Assembly (NCBI GenBank): GCA_002310195.1
Contig: DBYS01000014.1
Coordinates: 1-5,302 of the forward strand
Origin: Bacteroidales bacterium UBA1180
GTDB taxonomy: Bacteria > Bacteroidota > Bacteroidia > Bacteroidales > Paludibacteraceae
Direction: 5' to 3'
DNA: 5,302 bases
The notes under the pieces are model-generated. The model worked only from the letters and a program-made list of their open reading frames with translations, was not told the origin of the DNA and did no database searches. Numbering within the stretch: position 1 is the stretch's first letter; every line of letters begins with the position of its first letter. The position numbers and the translations under genes are program-made. This document shows positions 1 to 4,591 of the stretch, piece after piece.

Positions 1-716
1 CGACGGAAACCACCACGACGCTCGCCACCTTCGCGACGCTCGCCACCGCGGCCTTCCTGCTTAACTGCGAAGTTAGGAGCCAGATCCTTCTTGCCATAGA
101 CCTCGCCACGGCAGATCCAAACCTTTACGCCGATGATACCTACCTTGGTCAGTGCGCCTACGTGGCAGTAGTCGATGTCAGCGCGCAGAGTGTGCAGCGG
201 GGTACGACCCTCTTTGTACATCTCCTTGCGAGCCATCTCAGCGCCGTTCAGACGACCGCTAACCTGCACCTTGATACCCTCAGCGCCCATACGCATCGTC
301 GATGCAATGGCCATCTTTACGGCACGACGGTAAGCAATCTTACCCTCGAGCTGACGGGCGATCTTGGTAGCTACGATGGTAGCGTCAAGCTCCGGACGTT
401 TTACCTCGAAGATGTTGATCTGAACATCCTGTTTGGTAATCTTCTTCAGCTCCTCCTTCAGTTTGTCAACCTCCTGACCACCCTTGCCGATGATGTAACC
501 CGGACGAGCGGTGCAGACAGTTACAGTTACAAGCTTGAGAGTTCTCTCAATCACGATACGAGAAATACTTGCCTCAGCCAGACGGGCATTCAGATACTCG
601 CGGATCTTGCTGTCCTCGAGGATCGTATCTCCGTAATTCTTACCGCCAAACCAGTTGGATTCCCAACCGCGTACAATACCGAGGCGGTTTGCTATTGGAT
701 TAATTTTCTGTCCCAT
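1..716 (-). CDS. rpsC: 30S ribosomal protein S3 (partial, C-terminus cut by window edge)
   Basis: S3 sits in the head of the small subunit at the mRNA entry channel, where it helps unwind mRNA, and contacts S10 and S14. The 238 visible residues start MGQKINPIANRLG, the usual S3 opening. A type II KH RNA-binding domain lies around residues 40-110, with its GxxG loop at IIGKGG (75-80). The S3 C-terminal domain covers about 120-210, with RRAVKMAIASTMRMGAEGIKV (about 130-150) and KVGIIGVKVWICRGE (191-205) well conserved. After about residue 213 the protein becomes a low-complexity tail rich in Gly, Arg and Glu (GRGGERREGGERRGGFR) that continues beyond the window. The start at 716 lies 6 bases after the rplV stop with no Shine-Dalgarno sequence, suggesting translational coupling. 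Identification is very secure; the C-terminal end and total length are not visible. Confidence 0.98.
   Translation of the reverse strand, partial: MGQKINPIANRLGIVRGWESNWFGGKNYGDTILEDSKIREYLNARLAEASISRIVIERTLKLVTVTVCTARPGYIIGKGGQEVDKLKEELKKITKQDVQINIFEVKRPELDATIVATKIARQLEGKIAYRRAVKMAIASTMRMGAEGIKVQVSGRLNGAEMARKEMYKEGRTPLHTLRADIDYCHVGALTKVGIIGVKVWICRGEVYGKKDLAPNFAVKQEGRGGERREGGERRGGFR
16..47. repeat. Short direct repeat in the rpsC 3' end
   Basis: The 14-base word CGACGCTCGCCACC occurs at 16-29 and again at 34-47, a period of 18 bases or six codons. On the coding strand it encodes the repeated peptide GGERR in the S3 tail. The period keeps the reading frame, so copy-number change would lengthen or shorten the tail without disrupting the gene. 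A degenerate further copy may start at the left edge (1-14), but the window ends there. Confidence 0.75.
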
Positions 717-722
717 TTCTGT

Positions 723-1130
723 TTACTTTTCAGCGTTAGTATTTTTCGTATCTACATATACAGTGATGTGGTTCGAACGCTTGCGGATACGATAGCCGCG
801 GCCTTGAGGAGCGGTCAACAGACGCTTGAGCATCATACCACCGTCAACTGTTACTTTGGTTACATACAGTGTTTCCGAATCAGCCTTCTTGCCCGTCTTG
901 GTCTCCCAGTTGGCGATAGCAGATTTCAGCACTAATTCGAGCGAGCGCGATGCATGCTTCGTGGAGAAGTGCAGTGCGCCGAGAGCACGGTTCACTTCCA
1001 TACCGCGGATCATGTCAGCCACAAGGCGCATCTTACGCGGAGAGGTAGGAACATTATTGAGCTTAGCGAAGTACTGCTCTTTCTGAGCTTCCTTACGCGC
1101 TTGAGCTGCATTATATTTTCTAGCACCCAT
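723..1130 (-). CDS. rplV: 50S ribosomal protein L22
   Basis: L22 binds 23S rRNA and sends a beta-hairpin into the nascent-peptide exit tunnel, where together with L4 it forms the constriction; changes there can give macrolide resistance in other bacteria. The 135-residue protein has the family core TSPRKMRLVADMIRG (29-43), the helix SLELVLKSAIANWE (63-76) and the tunnel hairpin DGGMMLKRLLTAPQGRGYRIRKRSNHITV (about 96-124). It is about 25 residues longer than the 110-residue E. coli protein, mainly through a lysine-rich N-terminal arm (about residues 1-22) and a short C-terminal tail; such an arm is usual in Bacteroidota. The start at 1130 follows an AT-rich stretch with no Shine-Dalgarno sequence. 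The gene lies 40 bases after rpsS and 6 bases before rpsC. Confidence 0.98.
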   Translation of the reverse strand: MGARKYNAAQARKEAQKEQYFAKLNNVPTSPRKMRLVADMIRGMEVNRALGALHFSTKHASRSLELVLKSAIANWETKTGKKADSETLYVTKVTVDGGMMLKRLLTAPQGRGYRIRKRSNHITVYVDTKNTNAEK

Positions 1131-1170
1131 TTTAATCTTAATTTAGTGTGTTAATGTTGATTTCAATGGA

Positions 1171-1434
1171 TTACCGATTGCCCGAGTGACCACGGAACGT
1201 ACGGGTGGGAGCAAACTCGCCGAGCTTGTGACCAACCATGTTCTCCGTGATATACACAGGAATGAACTTGTTTCCATTGTGAACTGCAATAGTATGACCT
1301 ACAAAATCAGGGGAGATCATCGAAGCGCGGCTCCAGGTCTTAACAACTTCTTTCTTGTTAGCCTCATTCATTGCCAGCACTTTCTGCTCCAACTTAACAT
1401 TGATAAACGGTCCTTTTTTTAATGAACGACTCAT
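1171..1434 (-). CDS. rpsS: 30S ribosomal protein S19
   Basis: S19 binds 16S rRNA in the head of the small subunit together with S13, near the A-site tRNA and the intersubunit bridges. The 87-residue protein is full length for the family (about 90). Its opening MSRSLKKGPFINVKL, the central WSRASMISPDFVGHTIAVHNG (34-54) and the C-terminal MVGHKLGEFAPTRTFRGHSG (66-85) are diagnostic. The start at 1434 is preceded by an A/T-rich sequence (ATAAAATTGCACAAAC) without a Shine-Dalgarno motif. It lies 19 bases after the rplB stop and 40 bases before rplV. That 40-base spacer (1131-1170) is the longest between rplC and rpsC; it is A-rich and I see no clear promoter or hairpin in it. Confidence 0.98.
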   Translation of the reverse strand: MSRSLKKGPFINVKLEQKVLAMNEANKKEVVKTWSRASMISPDFVGHTIAVHNGNKFIPVYITENMVGHKLGEFAPTRTFRGHSGNR

Positions 1435-1453
1435 GTTTGTGCAATTTTATAGG

Positions 1454-2278
1454 TTATTTCTTTCTTCTTTCAATTATGTACTGATTCGACTGGTTCTTCG
1501 GATGACGAGTCTTGTATCCCTTAGCCAGCAAGCCCTTACGGCTACGCGGATGGCCACCACTCTGACGGCCTTCGCCACCGCCCATCGGGTGATCTACAGG
1601 GTTCATTACTACGCCACGGTTGTGCGGACGGCGACCCAGCCAGCGGCTGCGACCTGCCTTACCGCTCTTCTCCAGAGCGTGATCACTGTTACCTACAACA
1701 CCTACAGTAGCTTTGCAGGCAGCCAGCACTTTGCGAAGCTCTCCCGAAGGCAACTTGATGATTGCATACTTGTCCTCGCGCGAAGACAACTGTGCAAACG
1801 TACCTGCCGAGCGAACCATGCAAGCGCCCTGACCCGGGCGAAGCTCGATGTTGTGAATCAGAGTACCAAGAGGCATGTTGGCCATAGGCAGGGCGTTACC
1901 TACCTCGGGAGCTGCCTCCGGACCGGACATAATTGTTTGACCTACTTGCAGTCCGTTAGGTGCAAGAATGTAGCGCTTCTCACCGTCAGCGTAGAATACG
2001 AGGGCGATACGAGCCGAACGGTTCGGATCGTACTCAATCGTCTTAACCACTGCGGGTACACCGTCTTTGTTGCGCTTGAAGTCAATTACGCGGAACTTCT
2101 GCTTGTGACCGCCACCGATGTAACGCATCGTCATCTTACCGGTGTTGTTGCGGCCGCCGGTCTTCATCTTACCGAACACAAGCGACTTCTCTGGTGCGCT
2201 CGCGGTAATTGTCTCGAACGCGCCAATAACTTTGTGTCTTTGCCCAGGTGTAGTGGGTTTGAATTTACGAACAGCCAT
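1454..2278 (-). CDS. rplB: 50S ribosomal protein L2
   Basis: L2 is a primary 23S rRNA-binding protein needed for subunit joining and peptidyl-transferase assembly. The 274 residues match the usual length (about 273-276). The N-terminal OB-fold RNA-binding domain (about 40-125) carries GRNNTGKMTMRYIGGGHKQ (42-60) and VKTIEYDPNRSARIALV (78-94); the SH3-like C-terminal domain (about 130-250) carries IHNIELRPGQG (141-151) and NPVDHPMGGGEGR (226-238). His230 corresponds to E. coli His229, important for peptidyl transfer. The motif reads HPMGGGEGR where E. coli has HPHGGGEGR; to my knowledge the Met form is normal in Bacteroidota, so it is a lineage marker, not a defect. The C-terminus IIERRKK is also Bacteroidota-like. 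The start lies only 2 bases after the rplW stop (TAACAATG), which points to translational coupling. Confidence 0.99.
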   Translation of the reverse strand: MAVRKFKPTTPGQRHKVIGAFETITASAPEKSLVFGKMKTGGRNNTGKMTMRYIGGGHKQKFRVIDFKRNKDGVPAVVKTIEYDPNRSARIALVFYADGEKRYILAPNGLQVGQTIMSGPEAAPEVGNALPMANMPLGTLIHNIELRPGQGACMVRSAGTFAQLSSREDKYAIIKLPSGELRKVLAACKATVGVVGNSDHALEKSGKAGRSRWLGRRPHNRGVVMNPVDHPMGGGEGRQSGGHPRSRKGLLAKGYKTRHPKNQSNQYIIERRKK

Positions 2279-2280
2279 TG

Positions 2281-2571
2281 TTAAATATTGCTATAAAAAT
2301 CTATTGTTTCACCTTCGTGCAATGTAACGACTGCCTTCTTGTAACCTTGCTTCTCACCGCGGATCAAGCCCGTCTTCGTATAACGCTGCTTGGCCTTCGG
2401 AGCAACAACCATTGTGTTTACATCCAGCACCTGTACATTGTACATTTCCTCTACTGCCTTCTTGATTTCCACCTTGTTGGCAGTACGCTCTACCATGAAG
2501 CCGTAGCGGTTGAACTTTTCGCCTGCGGCGGTCATTTTCTCTGTGACGATCGGTTTGATAATAATTGCCAT
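2281..2571 (-). CDS. rplW: 50S ribosomal protein L23
   Basis: L23 lies at the mouth of the peptide exit tunnel and is the docking site for trigger factor and the signal recognition particle. The 96-residue protein is typical of the short bacterial form. It shows the N-terminal IIKPIVTEKM (4-13), the segment NRYGFMVERTANKVEIKKAVEEMYNV (21-46), and the LDVNTMVVAPKAKQRYTKTG stretch (49-68) that forms the rRNA-contacting loop. The start at 2571 is supported by a full Shine-Dalgarno sequence 8 bases upstream, unlike every other gene here. It follows the rplD stop by 13 bases and precedes rplB by 2. Confidence 0.98.
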   Translation of the reverse strand: MAIIIKPIVTEKMTAAGEKFNRYGFMVERTANKVEIKKAVEEMYNVQVLDVNTMVVAPKAKQRYTKTGLIRGEKQGYKKAVVTLHEGETIDFYSNI

Positions 2572-2579
2572 AGTATGAT

Positions 2580-2584
2580 CCTCC
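2580..2584 (-). promoter_or_regulatory. Canonical Shine-Dalgarno site of rplW
   Basis: On the minus strand the sequence TAAGGAGGATCATACTATG joins the rplD stop codon (TAA) directly to GGAGG, followed by 8 bases and the rplW ATG. It is fully complementary to the core anti-Shine-Dalgarno. The other seven visible starts have A-rich or AT-rich leaders, with at most AAAGGT before rplD. Confidence 0.85.
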
Positions 2585-3211
2585 TTATGCTAAAGTTGCC
2601 TCAACTGCTTGTACTGCACCTTCCGTGAAGATTACAGTGTTGGCGTTCATGATTGAATATGTATTAAGTTCACCTGCGGTGATCACGTTGGCCTTCTGCA
2701 GGTTTGTAGCCGAACGGAAGACGTTGTTGTCGTTCTGAGCCAGAACGATCAGAGCCTTCTTGTCAGCAACCTTCAGGTTTGCCAGTACCTCGAGCATAGC
2801 TTTCGTCTTCGGTGCCTCAAATGCGAGGTTGTCCAGAACGATTACTTCGTTCTGCGAAGCACGGAGGCTGAGAGCCGAGCGGCGAGCCAGACGTTTCACT
2901 TTCTTGTTCAACTTGAAGTCGTAGTCGCGGGGAACGGGACCAAAGATTGTACCGCCGCCAACGCGTACCGGAGACTTCAGATCACCCGGACGTGCGCCGC
3001 CGCCACCCTTCTGACGACCGAGCTTGCGAGTCGAGTGAGCGTTCTCACTACGCTGTTTTGCTTTTGCTGTGCCCTGACGGTTGTTTGCCAAAAACTGTTT
3101 TACATCCAAGTAGATGGCGTGGTCGTTAGGCTCGATTGCGAAGATTGCATCGTTCAGAGCGATCTTCTTGCCGGTTTCCTTACCGGCTTGGTTCAAAATA
3201 CTAAGTTCCAT
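2585..3211 (-). CDS. rplD: 50S ribosomal protein L4
   Basis: L4 is an early-assembly 23S rRNA protein whose extended loop reaches the exit tunnel and faces L22. In E. coli and many relatives it also represses its own S10 operon; whether this happens here is unknown. The 208 residues fit the family (about 200-210). The globular N-terminus (1-45) leads to the tunnel loop, visible as STRKLGRQKGGGGARPGDLKSP (60-81) and GGGTIFGPVPRDYDFKLNKK (85-104). The loop has GGGGAR where E. coli has GTGRAR, as in other Bacteroidota. The C-terminal Rossmann-like half (about 115-208) includes NEVIVLDNLAFEAPKTKAML and a long tail ending EGAVQAVEATLA. The start at 3211 lies 6 bases after the rplC stop and is preceded by AAAGGT, a weak Shine-Dalgarno at best. 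Confidence 0.98.
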   Translation of the reverse strand: MELSILNQAGKETGKKIALNDAIFAIEPNDHAIYLDVKQFLANNRQGTAKAKQRSENAHSTRKLGRQKGGGGARPGDLKSPVRVGGGTIFGPVPRDYDFKLNKKVKRLARRSALSLRASQNEVIVLDNLAFEAPKTKAMLEVLANLKVADKKALIVLAQNDNNVFRSATNLQKANVITAGELNTYSIMNANTVIFTEGAVQAVEATLA

Positions 3212-3217
3212 ACCTTT

Positions 3218-3838
3218 TTACTTGTTAATGATTACGATTGAATTCTTGGCACCCGGCACACTACCCTTGACCATGATCAAGTTGTATTCGGGAATAACTT
3301 TCAAAATAACGAGGTTCTGCACGGTTACGCGATCCTGACCCATGTGGCCGGCCATACGTGTTCCCGGGAAGATTCGTGAAGGATAGGCGCAAGCACCTAC
3401 CGAACCCGGAGCGCGCAGACGGTCGTCCTGACCGTGAGTAGACTGACCTACACCACCAAAGCCGTGACGTTTCACAACGCCCTGGAAACCTTTACCTTTG
3501 CTGGTTCCGATCACGTCAACGAACGTGTTCTCTTCAAATACGTCAGCTACGGTGATCGTATCACCAAGCTTGAATTCTTTGTCATAGCCGTCGAACTCCA
3601 TGAGGTGACGCATAGGCTGTACGCCTGCTGCCTTGAAGTGACCGAGCTCTGCCTTGTTGGCGTGCTTCTCGCTCTTGGCCATGAAACCTACTTGTACGGC
3701 TTCGTAACCATCCTTCTCTGCAGTCTTCAATTGTGTCACTACGCACGGACCGGCTTCAATAACGGTGCACGGGATGTTCTTGCCGTCGGCACCAAAGACG
3801 GATGTCATTCCGATCTTTTTTCCTAATAATCCTGCCAT
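3218..3838 (-). CDS. rplC: 50S ribosomal protein L3
   Basis: L3 starts 50S assembly with L24 and sends a loop towards the peptidyl-transferase centre. I place the start at 3838, giving 206 residues beginning MAGLLGKKIGMTSVF, the standard L3 N-terminus. The frame stays open upstream to an ATG at 3937, which would add 33 residues with no L3 character. Core motifs are DVIGTSKGKGFQGVVKRHGFGG (108-129), THGQDDRLRAPGSVGACAYPSRIFPGTRMAGHMG (134-167) and DRVTVQNLVILKV (169-181). In the loop GSVGACAYPS the glutamines of E. coli GSIGQNQTPG are absent, so the E. coli PrmB methylation site appears to be missing, as I recall for other Bacteroidota. The gene follows rpsJ after a 224-base gap and precedes rplD by 6 bases. 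Confidence 0.97.
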   Translation of the reverse strand: MAGLLGKKIGMTSVFGADGKNIPCTVIEAGPCVVTQLKTAEKDGYEAVQVGFMAKSEKHANKAELGHFKAAGVQPMRHLMEFDGYDKEFKLGDTITVADVFEENTFVDVIGTSKGKGFQGVVKRHGFGGVGQSTHGQDDRLRAPGSVGACAYPSRIFPGTRMAGHMGQDRVTVQNLVILKVIPEYNLIMVKGSVPGAKNSIVIINK

Positions 3839-4062
3839 GTTTGACTGATTAAATAATTTATTGTTTACTTGCCTGTTCTCGCCCGCGGGTTGGCTTACGC
3901 TTTCACTAACGCCACTTGCCGTGGGAAACAGAGCCATTTTGTTTTGGTTGTATCATTCTGTTTTTGGATTTTTCTTGAGCAGATTTGTTTTTTCCGGTGA
4001 GGGAGTTATGCGGGCATAATGACCGAGCCGAAAAAGCAAAGATGCCAAGAAAAAACTAAAAC
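3839..4062 (-). promoter_or_regulatory. rplC leader / rpsJ-rplC intergenic region
   Basis: This 224-base gap lies between rpsJ and rplC, which are normally close together. No convincing separate gene is present. The rpsJ-proximal part is rich in T and A and contains a possible promoter (4036-4067) and a palindrome (4006-4019). The middle part (3873-3931) is GC-richer and can fold: an outer pairing of 3926-3931 with 3873-3878, a stem 3892-3913 (6 pairs with a bulged G, 9-base loop), an alternative small stem 3912-3924, and the palindrome CCCGCGGG at 3882-3889. The last 30 bases before the rplC start are very AT-rich, which favours initiation in Bacteroidota. The layout resembles an mRNA leader for the rplC to rpsC part of the operon. 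That role is inferred from spacing and potential pairing only. Confidence 0.45.
4006..4019. repeat. Perfect palindromic hairpin in the rplC leader
   Basis: TTATGCGGGCATAA is an inverted repeat with 6-base arms (4006-4011 and 4014-4019); as RNA it most likely forms 5 pairs with a 4-base loop. It is bracketed by T-rich 3988-3993 and A-rich 4031-4035 stretches with adjoining C/G pairs, which can pair to make an imperfect outer stem. In the transcribed direction it is followed by A-rich, not U-rich, sequence, so it does not look like an intrinsic terminator. Confidence 0.5.
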
Positions 4063-4067
4063 TTAAA
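4036..4067 (-). promoter_or_regulatory. Possible Bacteroidota-type promoter for rplC
   Basis: The Bacteroidota housekeeping promoter has a -33 TTTG and a -7 TAnnTTTG separated by about 19-21 bases. On the minus strand TTTA (4067-4064) is followed after 19 bases by CATCTTTG (4044-4037) and a further C. Each box has one mismatch. Transcription would start near 4030, inside the gap, leaving a leader of about 190 bases before rplC. The upstream box overlaps the end of rpsJ. With two mismatches in a T-rich region a chance match is quite possible. Confidence 0.3.
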
Positions 4068-4368
4068 CTTTGATTTCTACTTCCACACCACTGGCCAACT
4101 CCAACTTCATCAAAGCCTCTACAGTTTTTGCATTCGAGTTGTAGATGTCGATGAGACGCTTGTACGTCGAGAGCTCGAACTGCTCGCGGGCCTTCTTGTT
4201 AACGAAGGTTGAGCGGTTAACGGTGAAGATACGCTTGTGTGTCGGCAGTGCGATAGGACCGCTGATCACAGCACCTGTAGATTTCACGCTCTTGACGATC
4301 TTCTCAGCGGACTTGTCCACCAAGTTGTGGTCGAACGATTTCAGTTTGATACGAATTTTCTGACTCAT
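4063..4368 (-). CDS. rpsJ: 30S ribosomal protein S10
   Basis: S10 is a head protein of the small subunit, contacts S3 and S14, and in many bacteria also acts as NusE in transcription antitermination with NusB. The 101-residue protein is full length (family about 100-105). It opens MSQKIRIKLKSFDHNLVDKSA, has the central GPIALPTHKRIFTVNRSTFVNKKAREQFE (37-65) that includes the long loop, and ends ELASGVEVEIKV. The start at 4368 follows a very A-rich leader (AAAAAAACAAAAAGACA), typical of highly translated Bacteroidota genes, with no Shine-Dalgarno sequence. Unlike its neighbours downstream, it is isolated by gaps of 223 bases before and 224 bases after, so it may be transcribed or processed separately. 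Confidence 0.99.
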   Translation of the reverse strand: MSQKIRIKLKSFDHNLVDKSAEKIVKSVKSTGAVISGPIALPTHKRIFTVNRSTFVNKKAREQFELSTYKRLIDIYNSNAKTVEALMKLELASGVEVEIKV

Positions 4369-4411
4369 TGTCTTTTTGTTTTTTTAAGTTGCAGAGCGCG
4401 CGTAGTCCAAA

Positions 4412-4433
4412 GAGTCATTTGCTTGGATGACCC
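4412..4433 (-). other. Hairpin in the rpsJ leader
   Basis: On the minus strand GGGTCAT (4433-4427) pairs with ATGACTC (4418-4412), including one G-U pair, around an 8-base loop. An alternative fold is also possible: TCCAA with TTGGA, continued outwards by GCGT with ACGC across an internal loop. The two folds share bases and cannot coexist. The element ends 43 bases before the rpsJ start. Confidence 0.45.
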
Positions 4434-4497
4434 ACGCCCCACAGGGTTAATTTGTTTATACAGGTCTCTACCTGCTGTTGTTTGCTTTTGTTTGTGC

Positions 4498-4557
4498 CGT
4501 ACCTACCGTCACACGTGTGTACGTGTGTATGTGTGTACGTGCGTTTTTTTAGGTACG
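4498..4557. repeat. 8-base inverted repeat enclosing the alternating tract
   Basis: CGTACCTA at 4498-4505 is perfectly repeated in inverse orientation as TAGGTACG at 4550-4557, with 44 bases between. The right arm overlaps the 3' arm of the hairpin that follows fusA, so in RNA the two pairings are mutually exclusive. Confidence 0.5.
4510..4544. repeat. 35-base alternating purine-pyrimidine tract
   Basis: Every base from 4510 to 4544 alternates pyrimidine and purine, built mainly from GT, AC and a few CG and AT steps. It includes the perfect palindrome CACACGTGTG (4510-4519). Two shorter alternating runs follow at 4553-4566 and 4572-4586. Such tracts can adopt left-handed Z-DNA under negative supercoiling and are prone to slippage. 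Confidence 0.8.
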
Positions 4558-4587
4558 TACGTGCGCTCACTTGCGCACGCACGCGCC
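4552..4587 (-). other. Strong hairpin immediately downstream of fusA
   Basis: Four bases after the fusA stop codon, minus-strand GGCGCGTGCGTGCGC (4587-4573) can pair with GCGCACGTACGTACC (4566-4552) around the 6-base loop AAGTGA. Fourteen of fifteen positions pair, two of them as G-U. The next bases are TAAAAAAAC, an A run, so it lacks the U-tract of an intrinsic terminator in this direction. It could protect the fusA mRNA 3' end, mark an RNA-processing point, or cause pausing. The pairing is plain in the sequence; the role is inference. Confidence 0.65.
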
Positions 4588-4591
4588 TTTG

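Larger units (their letters stand above)
4369..4591 (-). promoter_or_regulatory. fusA-rpsJ intergenic region / rpsJ leader
   Basis: This 223-base gap holds no credible gene. Going in the transcribed direction it contains a strong hairpin directly after fusA (4587-4552), an A7 run (4550-4544 region), an alternating purine-pyrimidine tract (4544-4510), a small perfect stem CAGGT-AGAG-ACCTG (4474-4461), a second hairpin (4433-4412), and an A-rich ribosome entry region next to rpsJ (4385-4369). I looked for a TAnnTTTG -7 box on the minus strand and found no good match, so any promoter for rpsJ is not evident. A leader or RNA-processing role is inferred from length and structure. Confidence 0.45.

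Noticed and set aside
162..935. 257-codon open frame on the plus strand
   Set aside because: It lies opposite rpsC and the end of rplV, both certain genes; the protein has no recognisable domain and is explained by the codon bias of the opposite strand.
1454..2278. HPMGGGEGR in L2 as a loss of a key histidine
   Set aside because: The important histidine (His230) is present; only the second, less critical position is Met, which I recall as the normal form in Bacteroidota.
1355..2284. 309-codon open frame on the plus strand
   Set aside because: It is antisense to rplB over almost its whole length and has no recognisable family features; long antisense frames are expected opposite strongly biased ribosomal genes.
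4380..4440. tRNA-like stretch in the rpsJ leader
   Set aside because: Short pieces resemble an anticodon arm, but there is no acceptor stem, T-loop (GTTCRANNC) or consistent cloverleaf.
4552..4587. Intrinsic terminator after fusA
   Set aside because: The hairpin is strong, but in the direction of transcription it is followed by an A run, not a U run. It is listed as a hairpin of unknown role instead.
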